From positions 1-46,064 of the forward strand of contig NZ_JSXI01000028.1 of assembly GCF_000803065.1 (NCBI RefSeq): DNA of 46,064 nucleotides. Reading direction: 5' to 3'. This document shows, in pieces, positions 8,214-16,308 of the stretch. The translations under genes were made by a program, and so were the position numbers. How positions within the stretch are numbered: position 1 is the first letter of the stretch; every line of letters begins with the position of its first letter. The notes under the pieces were generated by a model that saw only the letters and a program-made list of their open reading frames with translations, was not told the DNA's origin and ran no database searches. The DNA is from Sphingomonas sp. ERG5 (GTDB lineage Bacteria > Pseudomonadota > Alphaproteobacteria > Sphingomonadales > Sphingomonadaceae).

Positions 8214-9359
8214 ATGACGGATATCCTTGGCGTGGATACGGGGACGAAACGCCCTGACCGGCTGGCTATCCTCTTGCCGCTTTTGGAAAGCGACCCCGGC
8301 AATCTGGCGCTGCTTGCCGATGCCGCCGAAGCTGCGCTCGACCTCCGCGAGGCGGGGATTGCGGGAGATTTACTGGATCGCTACGCCGCAATCTCGCCAT
8401 TGCCGTCGCGCGAAGCAAACCTTGCAGGGCTCGCCGCACTGCAGATGAGACAGTTCGACCGGGCCGCGGAGATTTTCGCTACGCTCTTTGCCGGCGGCGC
8501 CAAGGACAACGCGCTAAGGTTCAACCTCGCCTGGGCGCAGGCCAACCTCAAGAATTTCGAGCAAGCGCTCGAGGTTCTCGATGACGACAGCGCGCGGGAG
8601 CTTCCGCAAGCGGCGATGCTGCGGGTTCAATTGCTGCACCAGCTCGCCGATTTTGACGGCGCGGGCGATGCTGCACGCGATTACATTCTTCGTCATCCCG
8701 ATCATCGCGGACTGATGGCCGCCGTATCGGTCCTCGCGTTGGACATCGATGACGAAGCCCTCGCCGAAGCCTGCGCCGCCAGGGCGGGCGAGCACCCTGA
8801 TGCACTGACCACCATGGGGACGCTTGCACTGGGTCATGAACGCGCAACCGAGGCGGTCGATCTGTTCGATCAGGCGCTTGCCGCCAATCCCGACTTGCCG
8901 CGCGCCTGGGTCGGTCTTGGGTTGGCGAAGATGTTGACGGGCGAGACGGCCAGCGCCGCCGCCGATATCGATCGCGGTGCGAATTTGTTCGGCGATCATC
9001 TCGGCTCGTGGATTGCAGCGGGGTGGGCGCATTTCGTTGCCGGAGATACGGCAACTAGCCGTGCGAGGTTCGATGCGGCAATGGCGCTGGACCCGAATTT
9101 CGCCGAAACCCATGGATCGCTTGCCGTGCTCGATCTTCTCGGCGGCGATATCGCGGAAGCCACCCGCAGGAGCGACATCGCATTGCGGCTCGATCGCAAA
9201 TGCTATTCAGCAGCGCTTGCCAAATCGCTCATCGCGGCGAGCGGCGGGGATCACGCGACCGCACAACGTATCTTCGACCATGCCGCACGAACGCCGATCG
9301 GCGATAGCGGCCGAACAATCGGTCAAGCATTGGCGAAGATGGGCCTGGGCATCACGTGA
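8214..9359 (+). CDS. TPR-repeat protein at the end of the export-gate operon
   Basis: A 381-residue soluble protein built of tetratricopeptide-like helical repeats (for example FNLAWAQANLKNFEQALEVL, ATEAVDLFDQALAANPDLPRAWVGLGLA, DTATSRARFDAAMALDPNFAETHGSLAVL). No signal peptide or membrane segment. The start at 8214 (MTDILGVD) is preceded by CCGGAGA; longer open-frame versions would overlap flhA without a ribosome binding site. It begins 31 bp after flhA and its end faces the converging operon. Role unknown; TPR proteins in flagellar or secretion loci often act as chaperones or pilotin-like assembly factors, which is inference here. Confidence 0.85.
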   Translation: MTDILGVDTGTKRPDRLAILLPLLESDPGNLALLADAAEAALDLREAGIAGDLLDRYAAISPLPSREANLAGLAALQMRQFDRAAEIFATLFAGGAKDNALRFNLAWAQANLKNFEQALEVLDDDSARELPQAAMLRVQLLHQLADFDGAGDAARDYILRHPDHRGLMAAVSVLALDIDDEALAEACAARAGEHPDALTTMGTLALGHERATEAVDLFDQALAANPDLPRAWVGLGLAKMLTGETASAAADIDRGANLFGDHLGSWIAAGWAHFVAGDTATSRARFDAAMALDPNFAETHGSLAVLDLLGGDIAEATRRSDIALRLDRKCYSAALAKSLIAASGGDHATAQRIFDHAARTPIGDSGRTIGQALAKMGLGIT

Positions 9360-9482
9360 GTCGATGCGCCCTGCTTCGCCGTTCCGTCGTCGAGCCGCCC
9401 GCAGCGCATCTTGAACCAGCAGCGCGAAGCGGCCCGGTCCGGCAACACCAAATACGCGCTTCCGCGTCTTTCAAGCCGACCG
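9360..9482. other. Junction between converging flagellar operons
   Basis: 123 bp between the stop codons of the two converging operons. I expected a bidirectional terminator but see no strong GC hairpin followed by a T-run on either strand. Confidence 0.4.
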
Positions 9483-9827
9483 TCAGGACGTGCCCAGCTG
9501 ACGCATCGCCCGGTCGAGCAAATCGCGACCAGCCGGAGATTCTTCGATGATCCTCGCGACATCGCTCGCGATAGCCTCAAAGGCGGGATCGTTGCCGATG
9601 GCTTCACCGAGCTGTTGAACGATCAGACCACGAACCAACGCGCGCTTCATGTCCTCATCGGTGATGCCCTCTCGTCCCGCCAGCGCGCGCAGGCGCGCCA
9701 TTGGTTCAGGCGTACCGCTTTGCACCGGCGCGGGTTGGCCACGCTGTACAGTTCGATCCTTGCCGAGCCGGTTGAGCTGTTCCTGCAAGAGCAACAGGAC
9801 CTGATCGGTGGGATTGATCCGGGTCAT
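9483..9827 (-). CDS. Small protein at the end of the flagellar operon, unknown function
   Basis: A 114-residue, mostly helical, soluble protein (MTRINPTDQVLLLLQEQLNR, then REGITDEDMKRALVRGLI, LGEAIGNDPAFEAIASDV). The ATG at 9827 is 5 bp after the stop of the upstream TPR gene, so it is the last gene of the minus-strand operon. I do not recognise a family. It is acidic to neutral with amphipathic helices and has no cysteines; a chaperone or co-regulator is possible by position only. Confidence 0.7.
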   Translation of the reverse strand: MTRINPTDQVLLLLQEQLNRLGKDRTVQRGQPAPVQSGTPEPMARLRALAGREGITDEDMKRALVRGLIVQQLGEAIGNDPAFEAIASDVARIIEESPAGRDLLDRAMRQLGTS

Positions 9828-9832
9828 GCTGT

Positions 9833-10408
9833 TCAGTTCGGCCGCTTGAGCCCAGAGAACTGATCCAGCAGGAAGCTGGTAGCGGAGGCTGTGTCGCTGC
9901 CCGTTGCGGCATCGGATGCCACGGCATGCTGGACCTCAATGATCTGGCTGATGATGAGTTGCATGTCACCGTTCAGCGCTGGATTCTCATCGTTGACGGC
10001 GATCCCCTCATTCAGACGGGTGATTGCCTCGTCGAACTCATCGCGGATCAAATGGGTCAGCCCCCCGACGAAGAAACGTAGATAATGTCCATCCGGCAGC
10101 AGCGCGATCGGCCCCCAGGTCGTCAATGCATCGACCGCTTCGCCTGATGTGAGCTGGAAGAAACCGAGCTGGAAGCGAGCGATGGCAAAATCGGGGGCGA
10201 TCGATACCGCTTGCTTCAACGACGGCAGCGCCTCGATCGGCCGACCGATCGAGGCGAGTATCGAACCGCGCAGAAAATGCAGCCGCGGGTCCGTTGGATA
10301 CGCTTCGATCAACCGATCCGCGCGCAGAAGATCATCCTGATCATCCGATTGCATAGCTGCCATTAGGTCTTGCAGATCGGCATCGCTGCACAACGTAATG
10401 CTCGTCAT
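9833..10408 (-). CDS. TPR-repeat protein downstream of the flagellar sigma factor
   Basis: A 191-residue protein with TPR-like repeats (DDLLRADRLIEAYPTDPRLHFLRGSILAS, EALPSLKQAVSIAPDFAIARFQLGFFQL, FDEAITRLNEGIAVNDENPAL). No signal peptide. The ATG at 10408 follows AGAGAAAG, 8 bp after the sigma factor stop. It contains a perfect inverted repeat at 10229-10256. A second, longer TPR protein ends the opposing operon, so TPR proteins lie at both sides of the convergence point. Function unknown. Confidence 0.8.
   Translation of the reverse strand: MTSITLCSDADLQDLMAAMQSDDQDDLLRADRLIEAYPTDPRLHFLRGSILASIGRPIEALPSLKQAVSIAPDFAIARFQLGFFQLTSGEAVDALTTWGPIALLPDGHYLRFFVGGLTHLIRDEFDEAITRLNEGIAVNDENPALNGDMQLIISQIIEVQHAVASDAATGSDTASATSFLLDQFSGLKRPN
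10229..10256. repeat. Perfect 12-bp inverted repeat inside the TPR gene
   Basis: The arms CGCCTCGATCGG and CCGATCGAGGCG are exact complements separated by four bases (CCGA). The arms encode part of ASIGRPIEA in the TPR protein. It could fold as a strong mRNA hairpin. No T-run follows. Confidence 0.75.
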
Positions 10409-10416
10409 ATCTTTCT

Positions 10417-11145
10417 CTACCCTCTCGCTCTCAGTCGTTTGCGCAGCCGGTTCAAAGCGGCGTGATGTAGTTGCGACACACGGCCCCGGCTCAGCCCCAT
10501 CAACTGGGCGATTTGCACGAACGGCAATCCATGATCGTAATGCTGACGCACCACGACCTGTTCGTTTTCCGGCAAGGCCCCCACCTCGCTTGCCAGAATT
10601 GCCTGAGACTCGCGCCAGGCAAGGCTATCATAAGCGCTCGGCCGCGTATCTGCTTCGCCCCGATCGATCAGCCCGGTCCCTTCGAGCATCAACCCGAGGG
10701 CCAGGCCCACCGCAAGATCCGACAGTGCCGCAAGCGCGTCATTGCCTTCCAACGGCATCGACCGCAATCGTTCCTGTTCGATGCGGTGGCGGTAACTCAG
10801 TTGCGCATCGATCTCACTCATCGTCGCGATGCCGTCGGCGACATTGCCCGCGATGCGACGCCGGGCATAAGCGGTGAAGGGAACGCCGCGCAACGGATCA
10901 TAGCGATCCAGCGCGTGCAATAGTCCCTCGCACGCGAACTGATCGAAATCGCCGCGATCCAGGCGCGTGGTCATGCGTTGGCGAAAAAGCCGTGCCGCGA
11001 CCGCCCGCGCCAGGTTGAAATAGCGATTGAACAATGTTTCACGACAACGCAGATCATCTTCGAAGCGATAACGACGCCAGAGTGAAGCTTCTTGCCGCAA
11101 CGGATCGACAACAAGCTCGAGACCCGAGGGGGCACGGCCCGGCAT
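10417..11145 (-). CDS. fliA: Flagellar sigma factor, sigma-28 (FliA/RpoF-like)
   Basis: A 242-residue group 3 sigma factor. Region 2 is recognisable (TRLDRGDFDQFACEGLLHAL, DPLRGVPFTAYARRRIAGNV, ADGI) and region 4 ends with a helix-turn-helix (PENEQVVVRQHYDHGLPFVQ, then IAQLMGLSRGRVSQLHHAAL). It would direct RNA polymerase to late flagellar genes, which are outside this window. The ATG at 11145 shares one base with the fliP stop (TGATG), so it is translated from the structural operon; longer versions have no better start. No FlgM anti-sigma gene is visible nearby. Confidence 0.9.
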   Translation of the reverse strand: MPGRAPSGLELVVDPLRQEASLWRRYRFEDDLRCRETLFNRYFNLARAVAARLFRQRMTTRLDRGDFDQFACEGLLHALDRYDPLRGVPFTAYARRRIAGNVADGIATMSEIDAQLSYRHRIEQERLRSMPLEGNDALAALSDLAVGLALGLMLEGTGLIDRGEADTRPSAYDSLAWRESQAILASEVGALPENEQVVVRQHYDHGLPFVQIAQLMGLSRGRVSQLHHAALNRLRKRLRARG

Positions 11146-11864
11146 CACCGAAAGCTTCCCAGCACTCCCTGGAGGATCAAGCTCCAACCGTCGATCAATA
11201 CGAACATCAGCAATTTGATCGGCAATGATATCGTCGCCGGCGGCACCATCATCATGCCCAGTGAAAGCAATATTGCTGACACCACGAGATCAATCAGCAG
11301 AAACGGCAGCAGGATGACAAAGCCAATGGTAAACGAAACCCGCAACTCGTTGAGCATGAATGCCGGCGCAAGCTTGAGGATATCGATTTGCTCAGGCCGC
11401 TCAGGCGGCGTCGCTTTGGCGATCGAATAGATCGCCTCGATGTCCGCATCGCGCGTTTGAGCCAGCATGAAATCTCGAAGCGGCGCGGTGCCCTTGGCCA
11501 TTGCTTCCTCCACACTGATCTTGTTGGCGAGCAAAGGTTGGACGGCCGCAGTATTGAGGGCGCTGAGCGTCGGAGACATGGTGAAGGCGGTCAGAAACAA
11601 GGCAAGACTGATAAGTACCGGATTGGGTGGCGTCTCCGGCATTCCAAAGGCATGGCGCACCATCGAGAGTACGACAATGATCCGTATGAAACTCGTCATG
11701 CAGATCAGGATCGAGGGCACGACCGCCAGCAAGGTGAGGATCAGCGCAGTGCGCACGACGTCAGACGACATGCCGTGGACCGCCGATGCCGCCCAAGCGG
11801 GTGTCGCCGCCGTCAGCATCAGGCCAGACAGCACAGCCCCAGAAGCCATTGTCCTTAATCGCAT
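11145..11864 (-). CDS. fliP: Flagellar export gate protein FliP
   Basis: A 239-residue protein with a cleavable signal peptide (MRLRTMASGAVLSGLMLTAA, then TPAWA) and the FliP core: ICMTSFIRIIVVLSMVRHAF, then TPPNPVLISLALFLTAFTM, and FTIGFVILLPFLLIDLVVS. FliP is the five-copy component of the FliPQR gate. The ATG at 11864 overlaps the end of fliO by 10 bp. FliQ and FliR, its partners, are made from the opposing operon. Confidence 0.95.
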   Translation of the reverse strand: MRLRTMASGAVLSGLMLTAATPAWAASAVHGMSSDVVRTALILTLLAVVPSILICMTSFIRIIVVLSMVRHAFGMPETPPNPVLISLALFLTAFTMSPTLSALNTAAVQPLLANKISVEEAMAKGTAPLRDFMLAQTRDADIEAIYSIAKATPPERPEQIDILKLAPAFMLNELRVSFTIGFVILLPFLLIDLVVSAILLSLGMMMVPPATISLPIKLLMFVLIDGWSLILQGVLGSFR

Positions 11865-12268
11865 GGCAGACTGCCATCCGCGGTGGGTGGGATCGGACGA
11901 TCGCGCAGGACTTGCGCGTTGTTCTGTTGCAGCAGCAGCAGATATTCGCGTTCGCCATGCTGTACCACGCTGATATCCGCGTGCACGCTGAGCCGCCTTG
12001 TCTCGACGACCCGGATTGCACCGGCGCGCGGCTCGATACGAGCAAGCCACGCCTTCAAATCGATCTTGCCGCTGCGCTGCTTGATCAACAGCGCGGCAAG
12101 GACGGCGATAACAATGCAGATCACCAGCGAGACGACGATCCGACCAAGCGACACATCGAGATCTCCGCCACCGCCCAACGGTACCGAACGCCCCGGCATG
12201 GCTCGATTCGCCAATGTCGGCGATGCCCATAACAGCATGATCGGCCAGAACCGCGACACCAGTTTCAC
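11855..12268 (-). CDS. fliO: Flagellar biosynthesis protein FliO
   Basis: A 137-residue protein with an N-terminal hydrophobic segment or signal (VSRFWPIMLLWASPTLA), one strong membrane helix (RIVVSLVICIVIAVLAALLI, about residues 43-62) and a small basic cytoplasmic domain (IRVVETRRLSVHADISVVQH). This is the FliO layout; FliO helps assemble the FliP ring. The start is GTG at 12268, overlapping the fliN stop (GTGA). Sequence conservation in this family is low, so the call leans partly on gene order. Confidence 0.85.
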   Translation of the reverse strand: MKLVSRFWPIMLLWASPTLANRAMPGRSVPLGGGGDLDVSLGRIVVSLVICIVIAVLAALLIKQRSGKIDLKAWLARIEPRAGAIRVVETRRLSVHADISVVQHGEREYLLLLQQNNAQVLRDRPIPPTADGSLPCD

Positions 12269-12561
12269 TGTCCGATCTCTGTTATTCTCACGGCAAAATT
12301 ATCGCCGACCGCAACCAGTTCGCCTCGCGCGACGGTGATGCCGTTCAGACGGAGGTCAACGGCGGAATTGAGCGCAGCATCGAGCGTGATCACTGCATCT
12401 CGCCCGAGTGCGCCTAATTCCGCCACGGTCATGGTCGCTCGCCCAAGATATCCATCGAGCACAACCTCGACCGAATCAATCAACTTGGCATTGATCCCAC
12501 GTGCCGGGGTCACCTGCGCCACGGCCGGCGCAGCGCCAGCCTTGATCTTCTGTTCGGTCAT
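12265..12561 (-). CDS. fliN: Flagellar motor switch protein FliN
   Basis: A 98-residue protein that is nearly all one SpoA domain (SVEVVLDGYLGRATMTVAEL through VARGELVAVGDNFAVRITEI). FliN forms the base of the C ring and binds FliH, tethering the export ATPase. It lies between fliM (8 bp upstream) and fliO (overlapping). Confidence 0.92.
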   Translation of the reverse strand: MTEQKIKAGAAPAVAQVTPARGINAKLIDSVEVVLDGYLGRATMTVAELGALGRDAVITLDAALNSAVDLRLNGITVARGELVAVGDNFAVRITEIGQ

Positions 12562-12569
12562 GTTGAAAG

Positions 12570-13364
12570 TTACCTGTTAATGGGTTCGAGGAGTTTGAGC
12601 CGCAGACTATCGTCAACGTGATCGATCATGCATTTACCCGGCAAGACCGCCTTGCCGTCGAGCACCAGCGCGATTGGTTTTTCAATCACCTGATCAAAGA
12701 CCAGAACGTCTCCCTCACTCAACCCTGCCATCTCGGAGACGGTTAACGAACACCTCCCAAGCGATGCTGATATCGCCAGTTGCTGCAACGCCAGCCCCAT
12801 CGACATCGGCAGAAGTCTATCGCCGGGCGGTGCGGTCGGCATATCCGCCTTGCGCATGTCTATCACCAGGTCCTCACCGGCAACAATCCGCAGCAACGGC
12901 ACCTGCGGTTCAACACCCAGACCGAATTCGCGCGGGGTGACGATATCAGGCATATCGGCGTGATCGACGATTACCCATGAGATGTCGGACGGCAATCGGA
13001 ACGCGACTGTCAGTCGATGGCCAAGATCGTCCAGACAAGCCCGTGCAAGGTCCTTCACGACCCGTTGATCCGCTTCACTTGGGTGTTCCGGTATCGATGC
13101 ATCAAGCATGCGCGCCACCAGCTTGGTAGGCGCAGCAGCAGGAACTGCGATCGCAAGGCCGTGACCGGCTTTCATCCAATATCCGTCACGCATTGCGGCG
13201 GTCCCAGCGGATGAAGGGCTAATATCGATTGGCCGCACGACAGCGCGTACGAACCAGGCGACCGACCATTGCCCGATCACTTGATTGAGAAGCCCGCCTA
13301 ATGCGGCATCTCCTAAGGCCGCCTCCGGCAGCCAATTTCTATGGATACGCCGCACAAACTCCAC
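12570..13364 (-). CDS. fliM: Short FliM-like motor switch protein
   Basis: A 264-residue protein, clearly shorter than the roughly 330 residues usual for FliM. The C-terminal third is a SpoA domain (ISASLGRCSLTVSEMAGLSE, then GDVLVFD). The middle part is only weakly FliM-like. The N-terminus (MEFVRRIHRNWLPEAALGD) lacks the EIDALL-type motif through which FliM binds phosphorylated CheY. Position between flgE and fliN supports the call. It may be a C-ring component with altered or no chemotactic input. Confidence 0.8.
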   Translation of the reverse strand: MEFVRRIHRNWLPEAALGDAALGGLLNQVIGQWSVAWFVRAVVRPIDISPSSAGTAAMRDGYWMKAGHGLAIAVPAAAPTKLVARMLDASIPEHPSEADQRVVKDLARACLDDLGHRLTVAFRLPSDISWVIVDHADMPDIVTPREFGLGVEPQVPLLRIVAGEDLVIDMRKADMPTAPPGDRLLPMSMGLALQQLAISASLGRCSLTVSEMAGLSEGDVLVFDQVIEKPIALVLDGKAVLPGKCMIDHVDDSLRLKLLEPINR

Positions 13365-13381
13365 CCTTCACTCTTGTTCGA

Positions 13382-14584
13382 TCAGCCCTGGCCGCGAATG
13401 CCGAAAAGCTGCTGAATCATGTCATTGGTGACGCTGATAATCTGCGAGGATGCCTGGAAACCACGCTGGATCAGAATCAAATCACCGAACTCCTTTGACA
13501 GATCAACATTCGACGCCTCGAGCTGCCGCGACTTCACGCTACCCGCGCGAGGATCGCCGCTCGCCATCAATACGCGTTGCGCTGTACCATCATCGCTGAA
13601 CAGCCCTCCGCTGCGCTGCGTCAGCGCCTGGGGGTCGCGAAAATCGGCGATTGCGATCGATCCCAGTTGCTTGCGCTGCTGATTCGAATACGCGATCTCC
13701 AACTGGCCCGAACTGTTGACCAGAATTGAAGTTGCCGTGCCCGACGGGTATCCGTCCAAGGGTGAAGCGCTGATTGACGTTCCTCCCGAGAAGGTGTTCA
13801 CGCCAGTAAATTTGAGCGTGACGGATAGTCCGTTCGCACCTTTGACAGTGAATGAGGACGTTGACGGATCGAGCGTGCCGTCCGGCAGGAACTTTAATGT
13901 TCTGGACGGCGTCTGACTCCCGACCTCTGCGCCGGTTCCATCAGTGATCTTAATGGTCCATTGAGCCCCCGGGGATCCTGGTACTGGATCAGTCGCTTTG
14001 GTAAAGGTGGCAGTCCACAAATATAGCTGCCCATCCGCGCCATACACTTTGATATTACCCGCCGTTGGGGGAGCGGTGGAGCCGGTTGGAGTCGTTAAAC
14101 TGCCGGTAAAATTAATCTCCGTTGTCGCCTTTGGCGGGTTGGTCTGTGCCGTATCGATCGAGAGACTGACGGGTTGACCCGAGGCATCAAACGTCGCGAG
14201 CCGGTAGTTGGTGCCCGCCAGGACGATATAGCCATCCTTATTGACCTCGAAGCTGCCGGTCCGTGTGTACAGAGTCTTGTCGCCGTCGAGGAGCGTTAAC
14301 ATGCCGCTACCGTCAATCGCGAGGTCCAGATCCCGATCGGTCTTGCGCAGTTCGCCTGGCGTGAAATTGAGCTGGCTATCCGCGAGTTCGACCCCGTGCC
14401 CCGATCCATTGTAGTTGTTGTTGTAGGACACGCTTCGGCTTTTTGTACCGAAGGAATCGCGAAAGGAGACGGTTGATGCCCGGAAGCCCTGCGAATTCAG
14501 GTTGGTGATATTATTACTGATCTGCTGCAGCCCATGCGAATAAGCGTTAAGCCCGCTGAGACCGATATAGATTGATCCGAACAT
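13382..14584 (-). CDS. flgE: Flagellar hook protein FlgE
   Basis: A 400-residue protein. The N-terminal rod/hook signature (MFGSIYIGLSGLNAYSHGLQ, then QISNNITNLNSQGF) and the C-terminal helix (ASNVDLSKEFGDLILIQRGF) are typical of axial proteins. The central beta-rich region (about residues 130-310) is Thr/Ser/Gly-rich, as in hook domains exposed on the surface. Exported by the type III apparatus. It follows flgD directly. Confidence 0.95.
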   Translation of the reverse strand: MFGSIYIGLSGLNAYSHGLQQISNNITNLNSQGFRASTVSFRDSFGTKSRSVSYNNNYNGSGHGVELADSQLNFTPGELRKTDRDLDLAIDGSGMLTLLDGDKTLYTRTGSFEVNKDGYIVLAGTNYRLATFDASGQPVSLSIDTAQTNPPKATTEINFTGSLTTPTGSTAPPTAGNIKVYGADGQLYLWTATFTKATDPVPGSPGAQWTIKITDGTGAEVGSQTPSRTLKFLPDGTLDPSTSSFTVKGANGLSVTLKFTGVNTFSGGTSISASPLDGYPSGTATSILVNSSGQLEIAYSNQQRKQLGSIAIADFRDPQALTQRSGGLFSDDGTAQRVLMASGDPRAGSVKSRQLEASNVDLSKEFGDLILIQRGFQASSQIISVTNDMIQQLFGIRGQG

Positions 14585-15027
14585 TACGGCGCTCCTTTCC
14601 GGATCTGGATGATGCTGCTGAGAGCGATCTTGCTGATCTCTTGTCCGCCAGGGATGGTCGTCATGGTGATCCGCGGCTCGCCGCTCTCGAACGCAATCGC
14701 GGAAACCTTGCCAGTGAGACGCCCCCCATTCACAGCGATATCGACCTGCTGGCCGAGAAGACCCGATGCCTGAGTGGTCGCCTGCGCCGTGACCAGTGAC
14801 TGAAGGCGATCATTGGTCGTCTGGCCGATCTGAATCTGCGAGAATTGGGCGAGTTGCGAGACGAACTGGAAATTGTCCATCGGCTTCAGCGGGTCCTGAT
14901 AGGTCAGCTGGGTCAGGATGATCTTCAGCAACGCATCGAAGCTCAATCCGAAAGCCGATGTCGCAGCTGTTTGAGCAGATTGTTTGGGTGCGGAATCAGC
15001 GAATGAAGAGACGGGGTCTACCTGCAC
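14584..15027 (-). CDS. flgD: Hook assembly scaffold FlgD
   Basis: A 147-residue protein with the conserved FlgD N-terminal segment (LLKIILTQLTYQDPLKPMDN, then FQFVSQLAQFSQIQ). It is shorter than enterobacterial FlgD (about 230) and keeps only a short beta domain (SGLLGQQVDIAVNGGRLTG through SSIIQIRKG). FlgD caps the growing hook and is shed later. It lies between fliK and flgE as expected. Confidence 0.92.
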   Translation of the reverse strand: MQVDPVSSFADSAPKQSAQTAATSAFGLSFDALLKIILTQLTYQDPLKPMDNFQFVSQLAQFSQIQIGQTTNDRLQSLVTAQATTQASGLLGQQVDIAVNGGRLTGKVSAIAFESGEPRITMTTIPGGQEISKIALSSIIQIRKGAP

Positions 15028-15028
15028 A

Positions 15029-15862
15029 TCAATGGCCTTGCTGGGGAGTTGAGGGAGGCGTCCCCGGATCGCCGTTGATACGGATTTCTCGCATTACAAA
15101 ACCGTGTCGCGACAGCATCGCCATCATCCGGGCGCGCAGGGTCGCCCGCTCGTTGAGGCTGAATTTCTCGATCCGCGCCAGAATATCGATGCCATGCTCT
15201 CCGGCCTGGACCGAAAGATGCGTCTCGGGCGCCGCACCATCCAACGGCCCCAAGGGTCGCGGCGGTTGCCGACGGTCGGTGCGCGGTGGACTGGCGCCGC
15301 CACTATTCTTCTCCGCCCGCGCTTCAAGTCGAGCGGGTGCATGATGCTGGTTCGGGGTCGGCGCAGCAGCGGTAGCAATGACTGGCAGGTTCGCTGGCGA
15401 CGGGCGAGAGGCGGGCCCCGTCGCTATCGATGCCGAATCATACGGTGTGTTGATCATGAATTCCGGCCGCGGCTTGACGGGATTGTTGCCGAGGCCCGAA
15501 GAGGAAACCACTTCCCCCGAAAATGCGTTCGTTGATGGAGATCTTGGCGCGGACGGATCCAGCTTTTCATTCTCGATATCCGGCTCGACCGAGGATCGGG
15601 ACATCACGGCCTTTTGTCCCTGCGGCGAAGCCTGGTCGGCAGCAGGCGGCGGCTGAAAAAATCCGTGCTCGTTGAAAACGTCCGCCGCGGACAGGACCTG
15701 CAACCTGGTTTCATCGGAATCGGAACCAGAGTCCGCAAGGCGTGAGCGGGCAGCCGCCAGCATTCCATCGAAATTCGACGTCGATTCCCTGCTGACTCTG
15801 GACGGCGGTGCAGCCCGGGGTTTCTCTCCATCGGGACCGGCATGAGCGTTGGCGATGATCAT
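15029..15862 (-). CDS. fliK: Putative hook-length control protein FliK
   Basis: A 277-residue protein, largely disordered, rich in Pro, Ser and Ala, with a small C-terminal domain (HLSVQAGEHGIDILARIEKF, then RARMMAMLSRHGFVMREIRI) like the FliK C-terminal core that touches FlhB. FliK measures hook length and triggers the substrate switch. The identification rests on position between fliJ and flgD, composition and the C-terminal core. It overlaps the fliJ stop by 4 bp. If the NPEH FlhB is processed unusually, this is its functional partner. Confidence 0.7.
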   Translation of the reverse strand: MIIANAHAGPDGEKPRAAPPSRVSRESTSNFDGMLAAARSRLADSGSDSDETRLQVLSAADVFNEHGFFQPPPAADQASPQGQKAVMSRSSVEPDIENEKLDPSAPRSPSTNAFSGEVVSSSGLGNNPVKPRPEFMINTPYDSASIATGPASRPSPANLPVIATAAAPTPNQHHAPARLEARAEKNSGGASPPRTDRRQPPRPLGPLDGAAPETHLSVQAGEHGIDILARIEKFSLNERATLRARMMAMLSRHGFVMREIRINGDPGTPPSTPQQGH

Positions 15863-16308
15863 CTGCGCGACCAGTCATAGGTTATGCGGTCGGACAGAGC
15901 GTCGAGCCGCTTTTCCTCCCGGTGACGCGCAACATTGCGCCGGGCATTGCGGAGATTGTCCGTGGTCAAACGCACCCTTGCTTCCGCAAGTCGCCATATA
16001 TCCTGCTGGCGCTGATGGACATCGACAGCCTCGCGGTGCTGCTGATCCGCATTTTCAGCCGCGGTTTCGCGAGCGACCAGGCGAATTGCCAACGCTCGCG
16101 AATAATCGGGTGCGAAGCCGGATTGCGCCAGATATTCGATCCACTGGTCGCGTGCGATCCGCGCACCCTCATGCGCCGCCTGCTGCTCATCATACGCAAC
16201 GGTCTCCGCCGCGCGCGCCTGCGCCACCGCGTCCTCCGCCTGCGTTTTCATCGCTTGATGAACCTCTGCCAGCCTGGCGATTTTTATCGGGTCAAGCTGC
16301 CTACGCAT
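15859..16308 (-). CDS. fliJ: Flagellar export chaperone/stalk protein FliJ
   Basis: A 149-residue, almost entirely helical and charged protein (DPIKIARLAEVHQAMKTQAE, EDAVAQARAAETVAYDEQQA, RREAVDVHQRQQDIWRLAEA-like coiled coil), as expected for FliJ, which sits in the centre of the FliI hexamer. The ATG at 16308 (MRRQLDP) overlaps the fliI end by 8 bp; an upstream extension would be out of keeping with the family. Primary sequence is weakly conserved, so order is part of the evidence. Confidence 0.82.
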   Translation of the reverse strand: MRRQLDPIKIARLAEVHQAMKTQAEDAVAQARAAETVAYDEQQAAHEGARIARDQWIEYLAQSGFAPDYSRALAIRLVARETAAENADQQHREAVDVHQRQQDIWRLAEARVRLTTDNLRNARRNVARHREEKRLDALSDRITYDWSRR

